Part shown: one piece after another, positions 1-8,596 of the stretch
How positions within the stretch are numbered: the first letter of the stretch is position 1
How the letters are laid out: each line of letters starts with the position of its first letter
From: Actinomycetota bacterium
GTDB lineage: Bacteria > Actinomycetota > Actinomycetes > Propionibacteriales > Propionibacteriaceae
Length of the DNA: 44,037 nt
Direction of reading: 5' to 3'
Assembly (NCBI GenBank): GCA_020161015.1
Contig: JAIUOT010000044.1
Span: forward strand, 1 to 44,037
Translations under genes and position numbers: made by a program
Notes under the pieces: generated by a model
Seen by the model: the letters and a program-made list of their open reading frames with translations, nothing else
Database searches by the model: none
What the model was told of the DNA's origin: nothing

Positions 1-458
1 CGGCCAGGCGGCTCTCGACATCGCGCGAGGTCAGCGAGTTAAGGCGGTGCTCGGTGTCGGAGAGCCGCGCACTCACCCGCGACAGCAGCTGCAAGCCGAT
101 CTCGGGGTGCCTCCTGATCAACCCCTCAAGATCATCATGGCGGAACACGCAAAGCTGGGACTCCCCCAGCGCGGTGGCGTAATCATCGGGCCGCTGGCCC
201 GTGAACACCGACGTCTCCCCGGTGAAGTCGCCCGGACCCAACACCCGGATCAACTGCTCCGACCCGTCGGCTGAGAGCCGAAAGATCTTGAGTCGACCCG
301 AATGCACCACCACGAGCTGCGACAGATCCTCGTCGGCACGGGTATGCCGCCTCACCCGCCTTCAGACGGGTCGGACGCGCCAACTCCTCGACCCGCTGCT
401 GATCCTGCACCGACAGGCTGGCAAGGACCGGGACACGCGAGACGCAACTGTCGGCCAT
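1..458 (-). pseudogene. Crp/Fnr family regulator, frameshifted, runs off the window edge
   Basis: Reading leftward from an ATG at 458, the first 39 residues look like the start of a Crp/Fnr cyclic-nucleotide-binding regulator. At about 341 one extra base in a G run (C run on the coding strand) throws the frame. In the next frame the protein resumes as a textbook cNMP-binding beta-roll: LVVVHSG, then GPGDFTGE, then a dimerisation helix (RRHPEIGLQLLSRVSARL). The helix-turn-helix lies beyond the window edge. Both halves match the family, so the break is a 1-base insertion, either a real pseudogene or a sequencing error. In the second case the gene would be an intact transcription factor. The ligand and targets cannot be told from what is visible. 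Confidence 0.8.
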
Positions 459-829
459 GACCCAACCCTAAGAACATGCCGGCAATGGTGAGCCTGACGC
501 GCCGCGTTCAGCACCCGGTTGGTGTGCGACGCCCAGTCGTTCGTCGCTCCCAAGGTTGCCGGTGACAACGACAAAGTGAACACCATGACCCGATCGCGGG
601 GGATCCTCACTGAGGGACTTCCCATGGATTCCCGGTGGGAAGAAGCCGTTCTATCTGTCGGCGACGGCATGGTGCACCCGACCTGTCGGGGTGTCTCGTT
701 GGGATCTGGAGCCTACGGAGCAGGTGTGCCAGAAGTCGAGAGGCGGACCCCAACGAGACGCTTCTGCGGCCAGCGCGGCGTGTCGCGTTGAGGTGTACCT
801 CGCAGTGACGAGTGACTGGGTTGCGGCTG
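459..829. other. Gene-free stretch between the Crp pseudogene and cobA
   Basis: I see no convincing coding frame on either strand. It should contain the promoter of the regulator and the 3' end of the cobA transcript. The only structure is an exact 11-base inverted repeat (693-703 and 749-759) with a 45-base spacer. Confidence 0.5.
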
Positions 830-1585
830 CTAGCCGACCGGTGCGAGGCCAAGGGCGACGACGGCTCCGATCACGGTGAGCGCGGGGGGTTGGATGTCGG
901 CGGCGTCGGCGAGGGCGGGCAGCGTGGCCACGGTGCCGCGCACCACCTGTTGGTCGGGTAACGCGGCCTTGGCGACGATGGCGGCGGGGGTGTCGCCGTC
1001 GAGCCCGCGGCTGGTCAGGCCGGTGCAGATCTCGGGGAGGTGGGCGACGCCCATGAGGATCACGATGGTGCCGGTGCTTTGCGCGAGCGCGTCCCAGTTC
1101 ACGGTCGAGGCGGGGTGGTCGGGTCCGACGTGTCCGGAGACGACGGAGAAGTTCTGGGTGATGCCGCGGTGGGTGAGGGGGATGCCGGCGAGTTCTGGTC
1201 CGGCGATCGCGGAGGACACTCCGGGGATGACGCGGATGGGGATGCCGGCCTCGGCGCAGGCGAGCCATTCCTCGCTACCGCGTCCGAGGACGAACGGGTC
1301 GCCGCCCTTGAAGCGGACGACGGTCCTCCCTCTGCGCGCGTGGTCGATCAGGAGGGCGTTGATGTCGGTCTGGGCGGTCTGGCAGCCGCGGGGGATCTTG
1401 CCGACGTCGATGAGGGTGACGCCGGGGCGGGTCTGGTCGAGGCAGGCGAGCGGTGCGAGGTGGTCGTAGAGCACGACGTCGGCTTCGCGGAGTGCGCGGA
1501 GGCCGCCGATGGTGAGCAGGTCGGGGTCGCCGGGTCCGCCGCCGACGAGGATGACCTGGCCCGTGGTGGGGGTGTCGGTGTCCAT
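830..1585 (-). CDS. cobA: Uroporphyrinogen-III C-methyltransferase (SUMT)
   Basis: This 251-residue protein methylates uroporphyrinogen III at C-2 and C-7 with S-adenosylmethionine to give precorrin-2, the branch point to cobalamin and siroheme. The N-terminal glycine loop VGGGPGDPDLLT and the RFKGGDPFVLGRG and VIPGVSS motifs are those of the tetrapyrrole methylase fold at normal length. The frame is open further upstream, but the ATG at 1585 has an AGGAC ribosome site just before it and leaves out a low-complexity extension. It is the last gene of operon A, 29 bases after cobH. Confidence 0.93.
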   Translation of the reverse strand: MDTDTPTTGQVILVGGGPGDPDLLTIGGLRALREADVVLYDHLAPLACLDQTRPGVTLIDVGKIPRGCQTAQTDINALLIDHARRGRTVVRFKGGDPFVLGRGSEEWLACAEAGIPIRVIPGVSSAIAGPELAGIPLTHRGITQNFSVVSGHVGPDHPASTVNWDALAQSTGTIVILMGVAHLPEICTGLTSRGLDGDTPAAIVAKAALPDQQVVRGTVATLPALADAADIQPPALTVIGAVVALGLAPVG

Positions 1586-1614
1586 GCGGGTCCTTTCGTG
1601 GTGCGTGGTCGGAG

Positions 1615-2256
1615 TCAGCCGGTTCGTCCGTCGGTACCGCACAGGGCGTTGACGGCGGCGACGGTGACGGCGCTGCCACCCCGGCGTCCGTGCACGACGA
1701 GGTAGTCCAGGCCGAGGGTGTTGTCGGCGAGGGCCCGTTTGGACTCCGCCGCCCCGATGAAGCCGACCGGGATGCCGAGGACGGCGGCCGGCGCGAGCTC
1801 CGGGTCTTCCTCGACGATCTCGAGCAGGTGGAACAGGGCGGTGGGCGCGTTGCCGATCGCGACCACGGCGCCGGCGAGGTGGGGGCGCCACAGCTCGACG
1901 GCCGCGGCGGTCTTGGTGGTGCCCAGTCGGGCGGCCAGGTCGTAGAGTCGCGGGTCGCCGAGCAGGCAGAGGATATGGTTGTCACGGGGAAGGCGGGAGC
2001 GGATGATGCCACTGGCGACCATCCGGGAGTCGCACAGGATCGGGGCGCCCTGCTGCAGTGCGGTGGTGGCGGCGGGGGCGAGCCCTTCGGACCAGGCGAG
2101 GTCGTCGAGGAGGTCGACCTGGCCGCTGGCGTGGATCATCCGGACCGCGACCGCCCGGAGGCCTTCGGGCACCTTGTCGAGGTCGGCTTCGGCTGCGATG
2201 GTGGCGAAGGACTGCCGGTAGATCTCGGCGCCGTCCTTGATGTAGTCGTAGCTCAC
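1615..2256 (-). CDS. cobH: Precorrin-8X methylmutase (CobH/CbiC)
   Basis: The 213-residue protein moves the C-11 methyl group to C-12 to form (cobalt-)hydrogenobyrinate. The motif RMIHASG, with the catalytic histidine at about residue 42, and the DSRMVASGI segment identify the CobH/CbiC family, and the length is normal. The start is a GTG at 2256 that overlaps the stop of the cbiX fusion gene by 4 bases (GTGA), indicating translational coupling. Its place inside a run of corrin-ring genes agrees with the assignment. Confidence 0.94.
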   Translation of the reverse strand: MSYDYIKDGAEIYRQSFATIAAEADLDKVPEGLRAVAVRMIHASGQVDLLDDLAWSEGLAPAATTALQQGAPILCDSRMVASGIIRSRLPRDNHILCLLGDPRLYDLAARLGTTKTAAAVELWRPHLAGAVVAIGNAPTALFHLLEIVEEDPELAPAAVLGIPVGFIGAAESKRALADNTLGLDYLVVHGRRGGSAVTVAAVNALCGTDGRTG

Positions 2257-3512
2257 AGCGATTCCTGGTTGACGACCTCGAGGAACCGGTCCCGCACCCG
2301 GCGGGCGCGTAGCGGGTCGTGGCTGGTGATGGCGGCGACGGTGACGCCGGCGGTGTCTCCGGTGGCCGGGGTCCAGGCCGAACCGTCGTCGGCCCGGTCG
2401 GCGCGGACGCAGTAGGTGTGGCGCGTCTCGGCCTCGGCGACGATGGCGGCATTGGCGGCCGGGGAGTCGGTGAGGGCGAGCACGTACCAGGCGCCGTCGA
2501 GGTCGGCGGGCTCGAAGCTGCGCGCGTGCCAGGTGATCGCGCCGGCTTTGGCCAGGCCGGCGAGGCGGCTGTGCACCTCGGGGGAGATGACCTCGACCCG
2601 GGCGCCGGCGTCCAGCAGTTTCGGGACGCGGCGGCGCGCGACACACCCTCCGCCGACGACGACGACCTTCCGGTCGCGCAGCAGCAGGCCGGTGAGGTAG
2701 GCGGGGGAGCCGGTGGTGGTGCGGGCCCGGAGCGCGCCTTCCTTGTATCGCTGGGCGACGACCTGGGCGAGTTCGTCGCAGGGCCCGATCACGTCGGCGA
2801 TCCGGATGAAGGTGTCGGGGTGGGCGGCGCGGAACTCCTCGACCTGTTGGTGGACCCACTGGTCGAGCCGTCCGGTGAACAGGAAGTGGGGCATGACCAC
2901 GATGCGGCGGCTGCCGGAGGCGTGGTACTGGCGCAGGATTTCGGTCAGCGAGGGCCGGGCGACCTGGATGAAGGCAGACAGCACCTGGTGGTAGCCGCCG
3001 GTCTCGAACACGATCCTGGACAGCCGGACGTGGTCGGCGTTGGCGTCGGTGTGGCTGCAGCCGCGTCCGACCATCACCACGTCGGTGTCCTCGGCGGACC
3101 AGTCGGCGCGGGCGGCGGCGATCCGGGCGTGGACGGCGTTGACGAGTGCCTTGGGGGAGCCGAGGTGCCGGGTGTAGACGACGGTCGCCGCGAGGTGGCG
3201 GGCCCTGGAGGCGTCGATGGCTTCGGGGATGTCGTCGCGGACGTGGCCGCCGGTGCCGATCATCAGCGGCACGACGACGGCGGAGGTGGCGTCGGCGAGC
3301 ACGGTGTCGAGGGCGGCGTCGATGGTGGGTGGGGTGAGTTCGACGAACCCGGCCTCGACGCGGACGCCGGGCAGCAGCCCGCGGACCTTCTCGACCAGTG
3401 TGGTGGCGGCGTCGGCGCCGGCGTTGACCCGGGTGCCGTGGCCGGCGATGACCAACGGTGGCGGGGTGGCGGGTACCGCGGGAGGGGCCGGGGTCGGGGT
3501 GTCGTGGCTCAT
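2253..3512 (-). CDS. Sirohydrochlorin cobaltochelatase CbiX fused to precorrin-2 dehydrogenase
   Basis: A two-domain protein of 419 residues. Residues about 18-285 are a CbiX-type cobaltochelatase: the GHGTR motif (His25), GTGGHVRDDIP, and a second half with GRGCSH and VMPHFLFTGRL. Residues about 290-419 are an NAD-dependent precorrin-2 dehydrogenase of the SirC/CysG-N type, with the Rossmann loop VVVGGGCVARRR. The fusion joins two successive steps, oxidation of precorrin-2 to sirohydrochlorin and cobalt insertion, so the intermediate could be passed within one protein. The dehydrogenase seems to lack the helical tail of full CysG. The ATG at 3512 overlaps the upstream stop by 4 bases. Early cobalt insertion points to the anaerobic route. 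Confidence 0.9.
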   Translation of the reverse strand: MSHDTPTPAPPAVPATPPPLVIAGHGTRVNAGADAATTLVEKVRGLLPGVRVEAGFVELTPPTIDAALDTVLADATSAVVVPLMIGTGGHVRDDIPEAIDASRARHLAATVVYTRHLGSPKALVNAVHARIAAARADWSAEDTDVVMVGRGCSHTDANADHVRLSRIVFETGGYHQVLSAFIQVARPSLTEILRQYHASGSRRIVVMPHFLFTGRLDQWVHQQVEEFRAAHPDTFIRIADVIGPCDELAQVVAQRYKEGALRARTTTGSPAYLTGLLLRDRKVVVVGGGCVARRRVPKLLDAGARVEVISPEVHSRLAGLAKAGAITWHARSFEPADLDGAWYVLALTDSPAANAAIVAEAETRHTYCVRADRADDGSAWTPATGDTAGVTVAAITSHDPLRARRVRDRFLEVVNQESL

Positions 3513-5224
3513 CGTTCCATCCAGTGGTAGTCGCGGGGAGTGACCATGGCCGTGCGCCCGGTGCCGGCGGGCAGGTAGCGGGTGGTGGAGGAGCCGACCA
3601 CGACCAGGGAGTTCATGTTGACCACGTCGGGGTCGAAGTCGGCCAGGGTGGCGAGGGTGACTCGCTGGTCGGGCCGGTCGGCCTCCTCGACGACCGCGAC
3701 CGGGGTGCTGGGCGGGCGGTGGGCGGCGAAGATGGCCAGCGCATCGGGCAGGTGGTGCAGCCGTGTGCGGCTGCGCGGGTTGTACAGCACGGTGACCAGG
3801 TCGGCCTGTGCGGCGGCGCGGACGCGGGTGAGGATGGTGTCCCAGTCGGTGTGCAGGTCGGATAGCGAGATGGTGGCGTGGTCGTGCCCCAGGGGTGCGC
3901 CGAGGATGGCGGAGGCGGCGAGGCTGGCGGTGACGCCGGGCACGATCTCGATGTCGATGCCTTCGGTGCCCTGTTCGAGGGTGGGGGAGGCCATCGCGTA
4001 GATCGCCGGGTCGCCGGAGCAGACGAGGGCGACGTTGTTGCCTTCGCGCGCGAACTGGATGGCGGTGGCGGTGCGTTCCTCCTCCTTGCCCATCGGGGTG
4101 CTGGCGATCCGGACCCCGGGCCGAAGCAGGTCCTTGACCTGTGCGACGTAGGGCCGGTAGCCGACCACGACGGAGGCCTGCCGGATGGCCTGCTGGGCGC
4201 GGGGGGTGGTGAGGTCGCGCGAGCCCGGGCCGAGGCCGATCACGGTGAGCTTGCCGCGGGCGGGGATGCGCCCGATCGCACAGGTGGCCTCGGCCGTCCT
4301 CTGCTTCTCGACCAGCAGGGTGGCGCCGTGGGCGAGGACGGAGGCCTCGGCGACGCTGGGGGTGCCGACGGCGACGCGGGGTGCGTCGCTGGGGTTGGGC
4401 ACCTCCAGGGTGGCGAGCTGATCGGCAGGGTAGGTGACCAGCGGCACGCCGAGGTCGGCGGCGAGCTGGACGAGTCCGGCTTCGTCGGCCTTGGCGTCGA
4501 CGGTGGTGATCGCGGCGAGCGACCCCAGGGCGAGGCCTGCCTGTTCGAGGGTCTGTTCGAGCAGGCGGCGCAGACCGGTGGTGCTGGTGCCGCGGTTGCA
4601 GCCCAGGCCTGCGACCAGGCTGGGCGGGTTGAGTACCACGCTGGGCAGGCTGCCGGGGTCGGTGAGCTGGTCGGTGACCAGGACCCGAGCGATGAGGCCG
4701 GTGGGCTCGGGGTCGTCTGGTCCCACCACGCTCACGGTCGCAGGCAGCGGCGGCAGCGGCCACGGCTGGCTGCGGCGCACCGCGACCGGTTCTCCGTCGA
4801 GGATGGCCCGGGTCACAGCGGCGACATCCCCCGTCCAGCGCCAGCCGAGGGTGTCCAGACCGGGCACGCCGGCGACGTCGGTGGCGGTGGTAAGGACGGC
4901 GGTGGCGCCGAGCCCTGCGGCGATCCGGCTGGCGAGGTCGTTGGCCCCGCCGCCGTGGCCGCCCACCAGCGGGATGACGAACCTCCCGGCGTCATCGATG
5001 ACGACGACGCCAGGGTCTGTCTTCTTCGATGCCAGCAGGGGGGCGAGGATGCGAGTGGTGGCGCCGAGGGCCAGGTGGCTGACGATCAGGTCGCACTCGG
5101 CCCACGCCTGCGGGAGGCCGGCGACGGCACCGTCGGTGTAGCGGCGGCTTTCCTGGCCGAGGATGGCGTCGATCTGGTCGGCACGGGCGCGGCTGCCCGG
5201 GCCGCTGGTGACCTGTCCGATCAT
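3509..5224 (-). CDS. CbiG-CobJ/CbiH fusion: cobalt-precorrin-5A hydrolase and precorrin-3B C17-methyltransferase
   Basis: A 571-residue fusion. The N-terminal part (about 1-310) is CbiG: HLALGATTRILAPLL, PLVGGHGGGANDLA and the C-terminal GLGCNRGTS motif. The C-terminal part (about 325-571) is a C17-methyltransferase, starting with the SAM loop VIGLGPGSRDLT and containing CSGDPAIYAMA and VPGVTAS. CbiH/CobJ makes the ring contraction and CbiG opens the lactone formed by it and releases the two-carbon fragment, so consecutive steps are fused. CbiE-CbiG-CbiH fusions are known, as I recall, from propionibacteria; here CbiE remains separate. The ATG at 5224 overlaps the cbiE stop by 4 bases. Confidence 0.92.
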   Translation of the reverse strand: MIGQVTSGPGSRARADQIDAILGQESRRYTDGAVAGLPQAWAECDLIVSHLALGATTRILAPLLASKKTDPGVVVIDDAGRFVIPLVGGHGGGANDLASRIAAGLGATAVLTTATDVAGVPGLDTLGWRWTGDVAAVTRAILDGEPVAVRRSQPWPLPPLPATVSVVGPDDPEPTGLIARVLVTDQLTDPGSLPSVVLNPPSLVAGLGCNRGTSTTGLRRLLEQTLEQAGLALGSLAAITTVDAKADEAGLVQLAADLGVPLVTYPADQLATLEVPNPSDAPRVAVGTPSVAEASVLAHGATLLVEKQRTAEATCAIGRIPARGKLTVIGLGPGSRDLTTPRAQQAIRQASVVVGYRPYVAQVKDLLRPGVRIASTPMGKEEERTATAIQFAREGNNVALVCSGDPAIYAMASPTLEQGTEGIDIEIVPGVTASLAASAILGAPLGHDHATISLSDLHTDWDTILTRVRAAAQADLVTVLYNPRSRTRLHHLPDALAIFAAHRPPSTPVAVVEEADRPDQRVTLATLADFDPDVVNMNSLVVVGSSTTRYLPAGTGRTAMVTPRDYHWMER

Positions 5225-5895
5225 GGCTGTTCTCCGATGACGAGGGGTGATGGGTGGCGGGTGGGGCCGGCGACGCCTCCCGGCCACGGCGCGTCGTCGT
5301 CGGCGGGGTGCCGGTCGAGGACGAGGACGACGTTGGGTTCGCGCGGGACGGTGGTGCGCGCAGCGGCGGTGGTGAGGACACGGACGCGTTCGTCGGGTTC
5401 GCCGAGCCGCTCGGCCAGGACGAACCACCGGCCCAGGCCGTCCAGGGCGGTGGCCAGCTCCCTGATGCCGTGCTCCGCCGAGGTGAACACCGCGACCTTT
5501 CCGGCGGTGTGCACCAGGTCGAGGGCCGGTTCGAGTGGACGACCGTGGACGCTGACGACGGCGGCGTCGTCCCAGGGGAGGCCGACGGCGGCGAATGCGG
5601 CCGCGATCGAGGACACGGCCGGCACCACGCGGGGACGAAGACCCGCAGCCCGCAACGTCCTGACGACGCCGAAGTACAACGGGTCGCCGCTCGCGATCAC
5701 GACGACCACCTGGTCCTCGGGCAGAGTGGCCAGCTGTTCGACGGCCGGTCGTAGCGCTCCGAGGGTGATGCGTCGGGAGTCGTCGACCTCGAGGGCGTCG
5801 AGGTGGCGTTGGCCGCCCACCACCCAGTCGGCGGTGGCGGCGGCCACCCGCAACTCGAGGGTGGGAGTGCCGAGCAGGCCGTGGACGGTGATCAC
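5221..5895 (-). CDS. cbiE: Precorrin-6Y C5,15-methyltransferase subunit CbiE
   Basis: A protein of 224 residues carrying only the CbiE half of the CobL enzyme, which methylates the corrin ring at C-5. It starts VITVHGLLG and has the SAM-pocket segment VIASGDPLYFG and the VPAVSSIAAA turn. The other half, CbiT, is a separate gene at 13236-13823. The start chosen is a GTG at 5895 overlapping the cobM stop (GTGA); the longer open frame upstream is arginine- and proline-rich shadow sequence. Confidence 0.9.
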   Translation of the reverse strand: MITVHGLLGTPTLELRVAAATADWVVGGQRHLDALEVDDSRRITLGALRPAVEQLATLPEDQVVVVIASGDPLYFGVVRTLRAAGLRPRVVPAVSSIAAAFAAVGLPWDDAAVVSVHGRPLEPALDLVHTAGKVAVFTSAEHGIRELATALDGLGRWFVLAERLGEPDERVRVLTTAAARTTVPREPNVVLVLDRHPADDDAPWPGGVAGPTRHPSPLVIGEQP

Positions 5896-6689
5896 GTGTC
5901 GGTCCTGGTCACCAGTGGGGTGCCGTCGGCGGCGCGGTACTCGTGGCGGAAACCGGGGTGGTAGAGGTGGCTGCGGGTGTCGTGCTGCTCGGCCAGGGCT
6001 GGTCCGACGAGCACGACGGTGTGCTTCCACAACTTGTGGGCCTTCATCGTGGCCGACAGTTCGGCCAGGGGGCAGCGCAGCATCAACTCGTCGGGCCAGC
6101 TGACCCGGTAGCCGACGATGCAGGGCGTGTCGGCCGGGTAGCCGCCGGCGAGCAGCTCGTCCTGGAGCACCTTGTTGCGGGCCGCGGACAGGTACAGCGC
6201 CATGGTGACGCCGTGAGCGGCGAAACCGCGGACCGTCTCCCGGTCGGGCATCGGGGTGCGGCCGCCTTCGAGGCGGGTGAGGATGAGGGTCTGGGAAACC
6301 TCGGGGATGGTGATCTCGGCGTCCATGCGGGCAGCGGCGGCGGAGAAGGCCGAGACGCCGGGGATGGTGCGGTGCGGGATGCCGATCCGCTCACAGATGC
6401 GGCGCTGCTCGGCGGTGGCCCCGTAGATCGACGGGTCGCCGGTATGGACGCGGGCGACCAGCAGGTCCTCGTCGTGGGCGCGCTGATACAGCGGGGTGAT
6501 GTCCTCCAGCGACTCGGTCGCGGAGTCGACCACGAGCGCGCCGGGCTTGGTGTTCGCAACGATGGCGGCATCGACCAGGCTGGAGGCCCAGATCACGATG
6601 TCGGCCTGCTCGATCACCCGGGCGCCACGCACAGTGATCAGGTCCGCTGCGCCCGGGCCGGCGCCGACGAAGACGACCTGGCCGCTCAC
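5892..6689 (-). CDS. cobM: Precorrin-4 C11-methyltransferase (CobM/CbiF)
   Basis: A 265-residue SAM-dependent methylase acting at C-11. Diagnostic features are VGAGPGAADLITVRGA at the N-terminus, HTGDPSIYGA, IPGVSAFSAA and the LILTRLEGG segment. It begins with GTG at 6689, overlapping the cobI stop by 4 bases, and ends in a 4-base overlap with cbiE. Confidence 0.94.
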   Translation of the reverse strand: MSGQVVFVGAGPGAADLITVRGARVIEQADIVIWASSLVDAAIVANTKPGALVVDSATESLEDITPLYQRAHDEDLLVARVHTGDPSIYGATAEQRRICERIGIPHRTIPGVSAFSAAAARMDAEITIPEVSQTLILTRLEGGRTPMPDRETVRGFAAHGVTMALYLSAARNKVLQDELLAGGYPADTPCIVGYRVSWPDELMLRCPLAELSATMKAHKLWKHTVVLVGPALAEQHDTRSHLYHPGFRHEYRAADGTPLVTRTDT

Positions 6690-7441
6690 AGTGCGCCGCC
6701 GGTGGTGTTGCGCCGCGGTGCGACGAGGACGGTGCTGAAGTAGGGCGCGCTGGCGGCCTCCACCTCGCTGAGCGGGGTGATGGTTTGGCCGGGCAGGCCC
6801 ACGTTCACCCCAAGCACGCCATCCAGGCCGCGGTCGTGGACGAGTGCGAGCAGGTCGGCCAGCTGGCGTCCGCCCTTGTAGGCGACGACGGTGTCGGCAT
6901 GCTCGAGGGCGGCGCCGACCGCGGCCAGCCCGGCCGTCACTGGTACGAGGGTGAGGCTTTCGCGTCCCTCGACGAGCGGGGTCAGGCTGGCCGCGGCCAG
7001 CGCCTGCATGGCAGTGATGCCCGGCACGACCGACACGTCAACGTCGGGCACCACTGCCTGTACCTGGGCGGCGAGGTACGAGAACGTCGAGTAGACGCTC
7101 GGGTCGCCGACGGTGGCGAAGGCGACCGTGGCCGCCCCCGCCTGGAACGCGTCGACGGCGGCCTGCGCAGACGCCTCCCACGACTGGCGCCGCTTGGCGC
7201 CGACACCAGTGCGTTGCGCCATGCTGAACGGCACCCGACGCAGCTTGCCCGCGGCCTCAGGGCAGGCGGCGAGCACGACCTGCTCGGCCCGGCCGGCGTC
7301 GTCGCCGCTGGCCTCTGTGCTCGGCACCAGGATCACGTCAGCCCGATCGAAGGCCGCCACCGCTTTTCGGGTGACGAGTTCGGGGTCGCCGGGGCCGACG
7401 CCCACCCCAACCAGGGCAGGAATGCGTGCAGCAGTGTCCAA
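6686..7441 (-). CDS. cobI: Precorrin-2 C20-methyltransferase (CobI/CbiL)
   Basis: First gene of operon A; methylates C-20 of precorrin-2 or its cobalt form. The protein shows VGVGVGPGDPELVT and FATVGDPSVYST. The frame stays open to an ATG at 7513, but that codon lies inside the cobalamin riboswitch. I therefore choose the TTG at 7441, which has a strong GAGGAGG ribosome site 5 bases upstream and gives 251 residues beginning LDTAARIPALVG. The riboswitch ends about 40 bases before this site, a distance suited to control of translation initiation. Confidence 0.9.
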   Translation of the reverse strand: MDTAARIPALVGVGVGPGDPELVTRKAVAAFDRADVILVPSTEASGDDAGRAEQVVLAACPEAAGKLRRVPFSMAQRTGVGAKRRQSWEASAQAAVDAFQAGAATVAFATVGDPSVYSTFSYLAAQVQAVVPDVDVSVVPGITAMQALAAASLTPLVEGRESLTLVPVTAGLAAVGAALEHADTVVAYKGGRQLADLLALVHDRGLDGVLGVNVGLPGQTITPLSEVEAASAPYFSTVLVAPRRNTTGGAL

Positions 7442-7479
7442 GGGAGCCTCCTCAGGTGTCCTCGCCCGATCTCGTTGCT

Positions 7480-7612
7480 CGGCAGTGAGGCGAGTTCCTG
7501 GCTCCCGGTCCACGCGTGGTGCGTGGACCGGTCACAGTGGCGGGACCGCCTCGGACTTGCCCTTTCGGGCTCACCGGAGTTCCTCGGCACATCTCTGCGG
7601 CGCCCAGTCTGG
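7480..7612 (-). promoter_or_regulatory. Cobalamin riboswitch upstream of cobI
   Basis: Read on the minus strand, the segment holds the conserved cobalamin-aptamer order: a GGCGCC-type 5' element, GGAACTCCGGTGAG, a core GGTCCCGCCACTGTGA, a GC-rich hairpin, and a B12 box with GCCAGGAACTCGCCT before CACTGCC. It should sense adenosylcobalamin or a related form and shut off operon A by sequestering the ribosome site at about 7447-7453. The same DNA lies in the divergent leader of cbiB. Confidence 0.93.
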
Positions 7613-7654
7613 CACACTCGATGGCGAACAATTGCCACCGGCGAAAGGTTGGTC

Positions 7655-8596
7655 ATGGAAGCACCGGGGACGGCGACAGCTGTCGGCCTCGCCCTGGGCT
7701 GGGCGGCCGACCAGCTGCTCGGTGACCCGCTTCGCTGGCACCCGGTGGCCGGCTTCGGCCGCGTCGCCACTGCGGTGGAGTATCGAACCTACGCCGACGA
7801 CCGGCTGCACGGAGCCGTCCATGTCGCCGTGCTGGTCGGGGGTGCGGCCGCTGTCGGGAGCCTGGTTGCCCGCAGCGCCAGACACCCGGTGCTGGCGACC
7901 CTGGCGACCGCAGCAGCCACCTGGACGGTGCTGGGTGGGAGGTCGCTGGCCCGTGAGTCCGAGGCGGTCGCGGCCCACCTGGACGCCGGCGACCTGTCCG
8001 CGGCACGACTCCAGGTCAGCCACCTGGTCAGCCGGGACCCGCAGACCCTCGATGCCGACGGCGTGGCCCGCGCTTCCCTGGAGTCGGTGGCGGAGAACAC
8101 CTCCGACGCGGTGGTCGCCCCACTGTTGTGGGGTGCGGTCGCCGGCGTTCCCGGGCTGTTGGCCTACAGGGCGATCAACACCCTCGACGCGATGGTCGGC
8201 TACCGCAACGACCGCTACGGCAACTTCGGCTGGGCCGCGGCGAAGCTCGACGACCTGGCCAATCTCCTGCCGGCACGGGTCAGCGGCGGGCTCGCCGTCC
8301 TGGCCGCCCCACTGGTGGGCGGACGGCCCGCGGACGCCCTGCGCGCCGTGCGTCACCAGTCAGGGCGGCACCCCAGCCCCAACGGCGGTGTGGTCGAGGC
8401 CGCCTTCGCCGGTGCCCTGGGAGTCACCCTGGGTGGCCGCAACACCTACGGCGGCGTCGAGGAGGACCGCGGCGAACTTGGCCACGGCCCCGCACCTTCG
8501 GCTGCCGACCTCGCCCGCGCGAACCGTCTGGCACTGGCGGTCTCGGCCGGGGCTGCCGGCCTGAGCGTCCTGGTCGCGCTCGCGAGGCGGCGATGA
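7655..8596 (+). CDS. cobD: Adenosylcobinamide-phosphate synthase (CbiB/CobD)
   Basis: A 313-residue membrane protein that attaches aminopropanol or its phosphate to adenosylcobyric acid. It has a hydrophobic N-terminus with WAADQLLGDPLRWHPV, and the family signatures ENTSDAVVAPLLW and NTLDAMVGYRNDRYGNFG. The length is normal for the family. The ATG at 7655 is preceded by a purine-rich stretch (GCGAAAGG). It overlaps cobK by 4 bases. It is transcribed away from cobI out of the gap that holds the minus-strand riboswitch; I found no riboswitch in its own sense. Confidence 0.92.
   Translation: MEAPGTATAVGLALGWAADQLLGDPLRWHPVAGFGRVATAVEYRTYADDRLHGAVHVAVLVGGAAAVGSLVARSARHPVLATLATAAATWTVLGGRSLARESEAVAAHLDAGDLSAARLQVSHLVSRDPQTLDADGVARASLESVAENTSDAVVAPLLWGAVAGVPGLLAYRAINTLDAMVGYRNDRYGNFGWAAAKLDDLANLLPARVSGGLAVLAAPLVGGRPADALRAVRHQSGRHPSPNGGVVEAAFAGALGVTLGGRNTYGGVEEDRGELGHGPAPSAADLARANRLALAVSAGAAGLSVLVALARRR

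Noticed and set aside
7520-7654. Plus-strand cobalamin riboswitch for cbiB
   Set aside because: The conserved boxes read correctly only on the minus strand, toward cobI.
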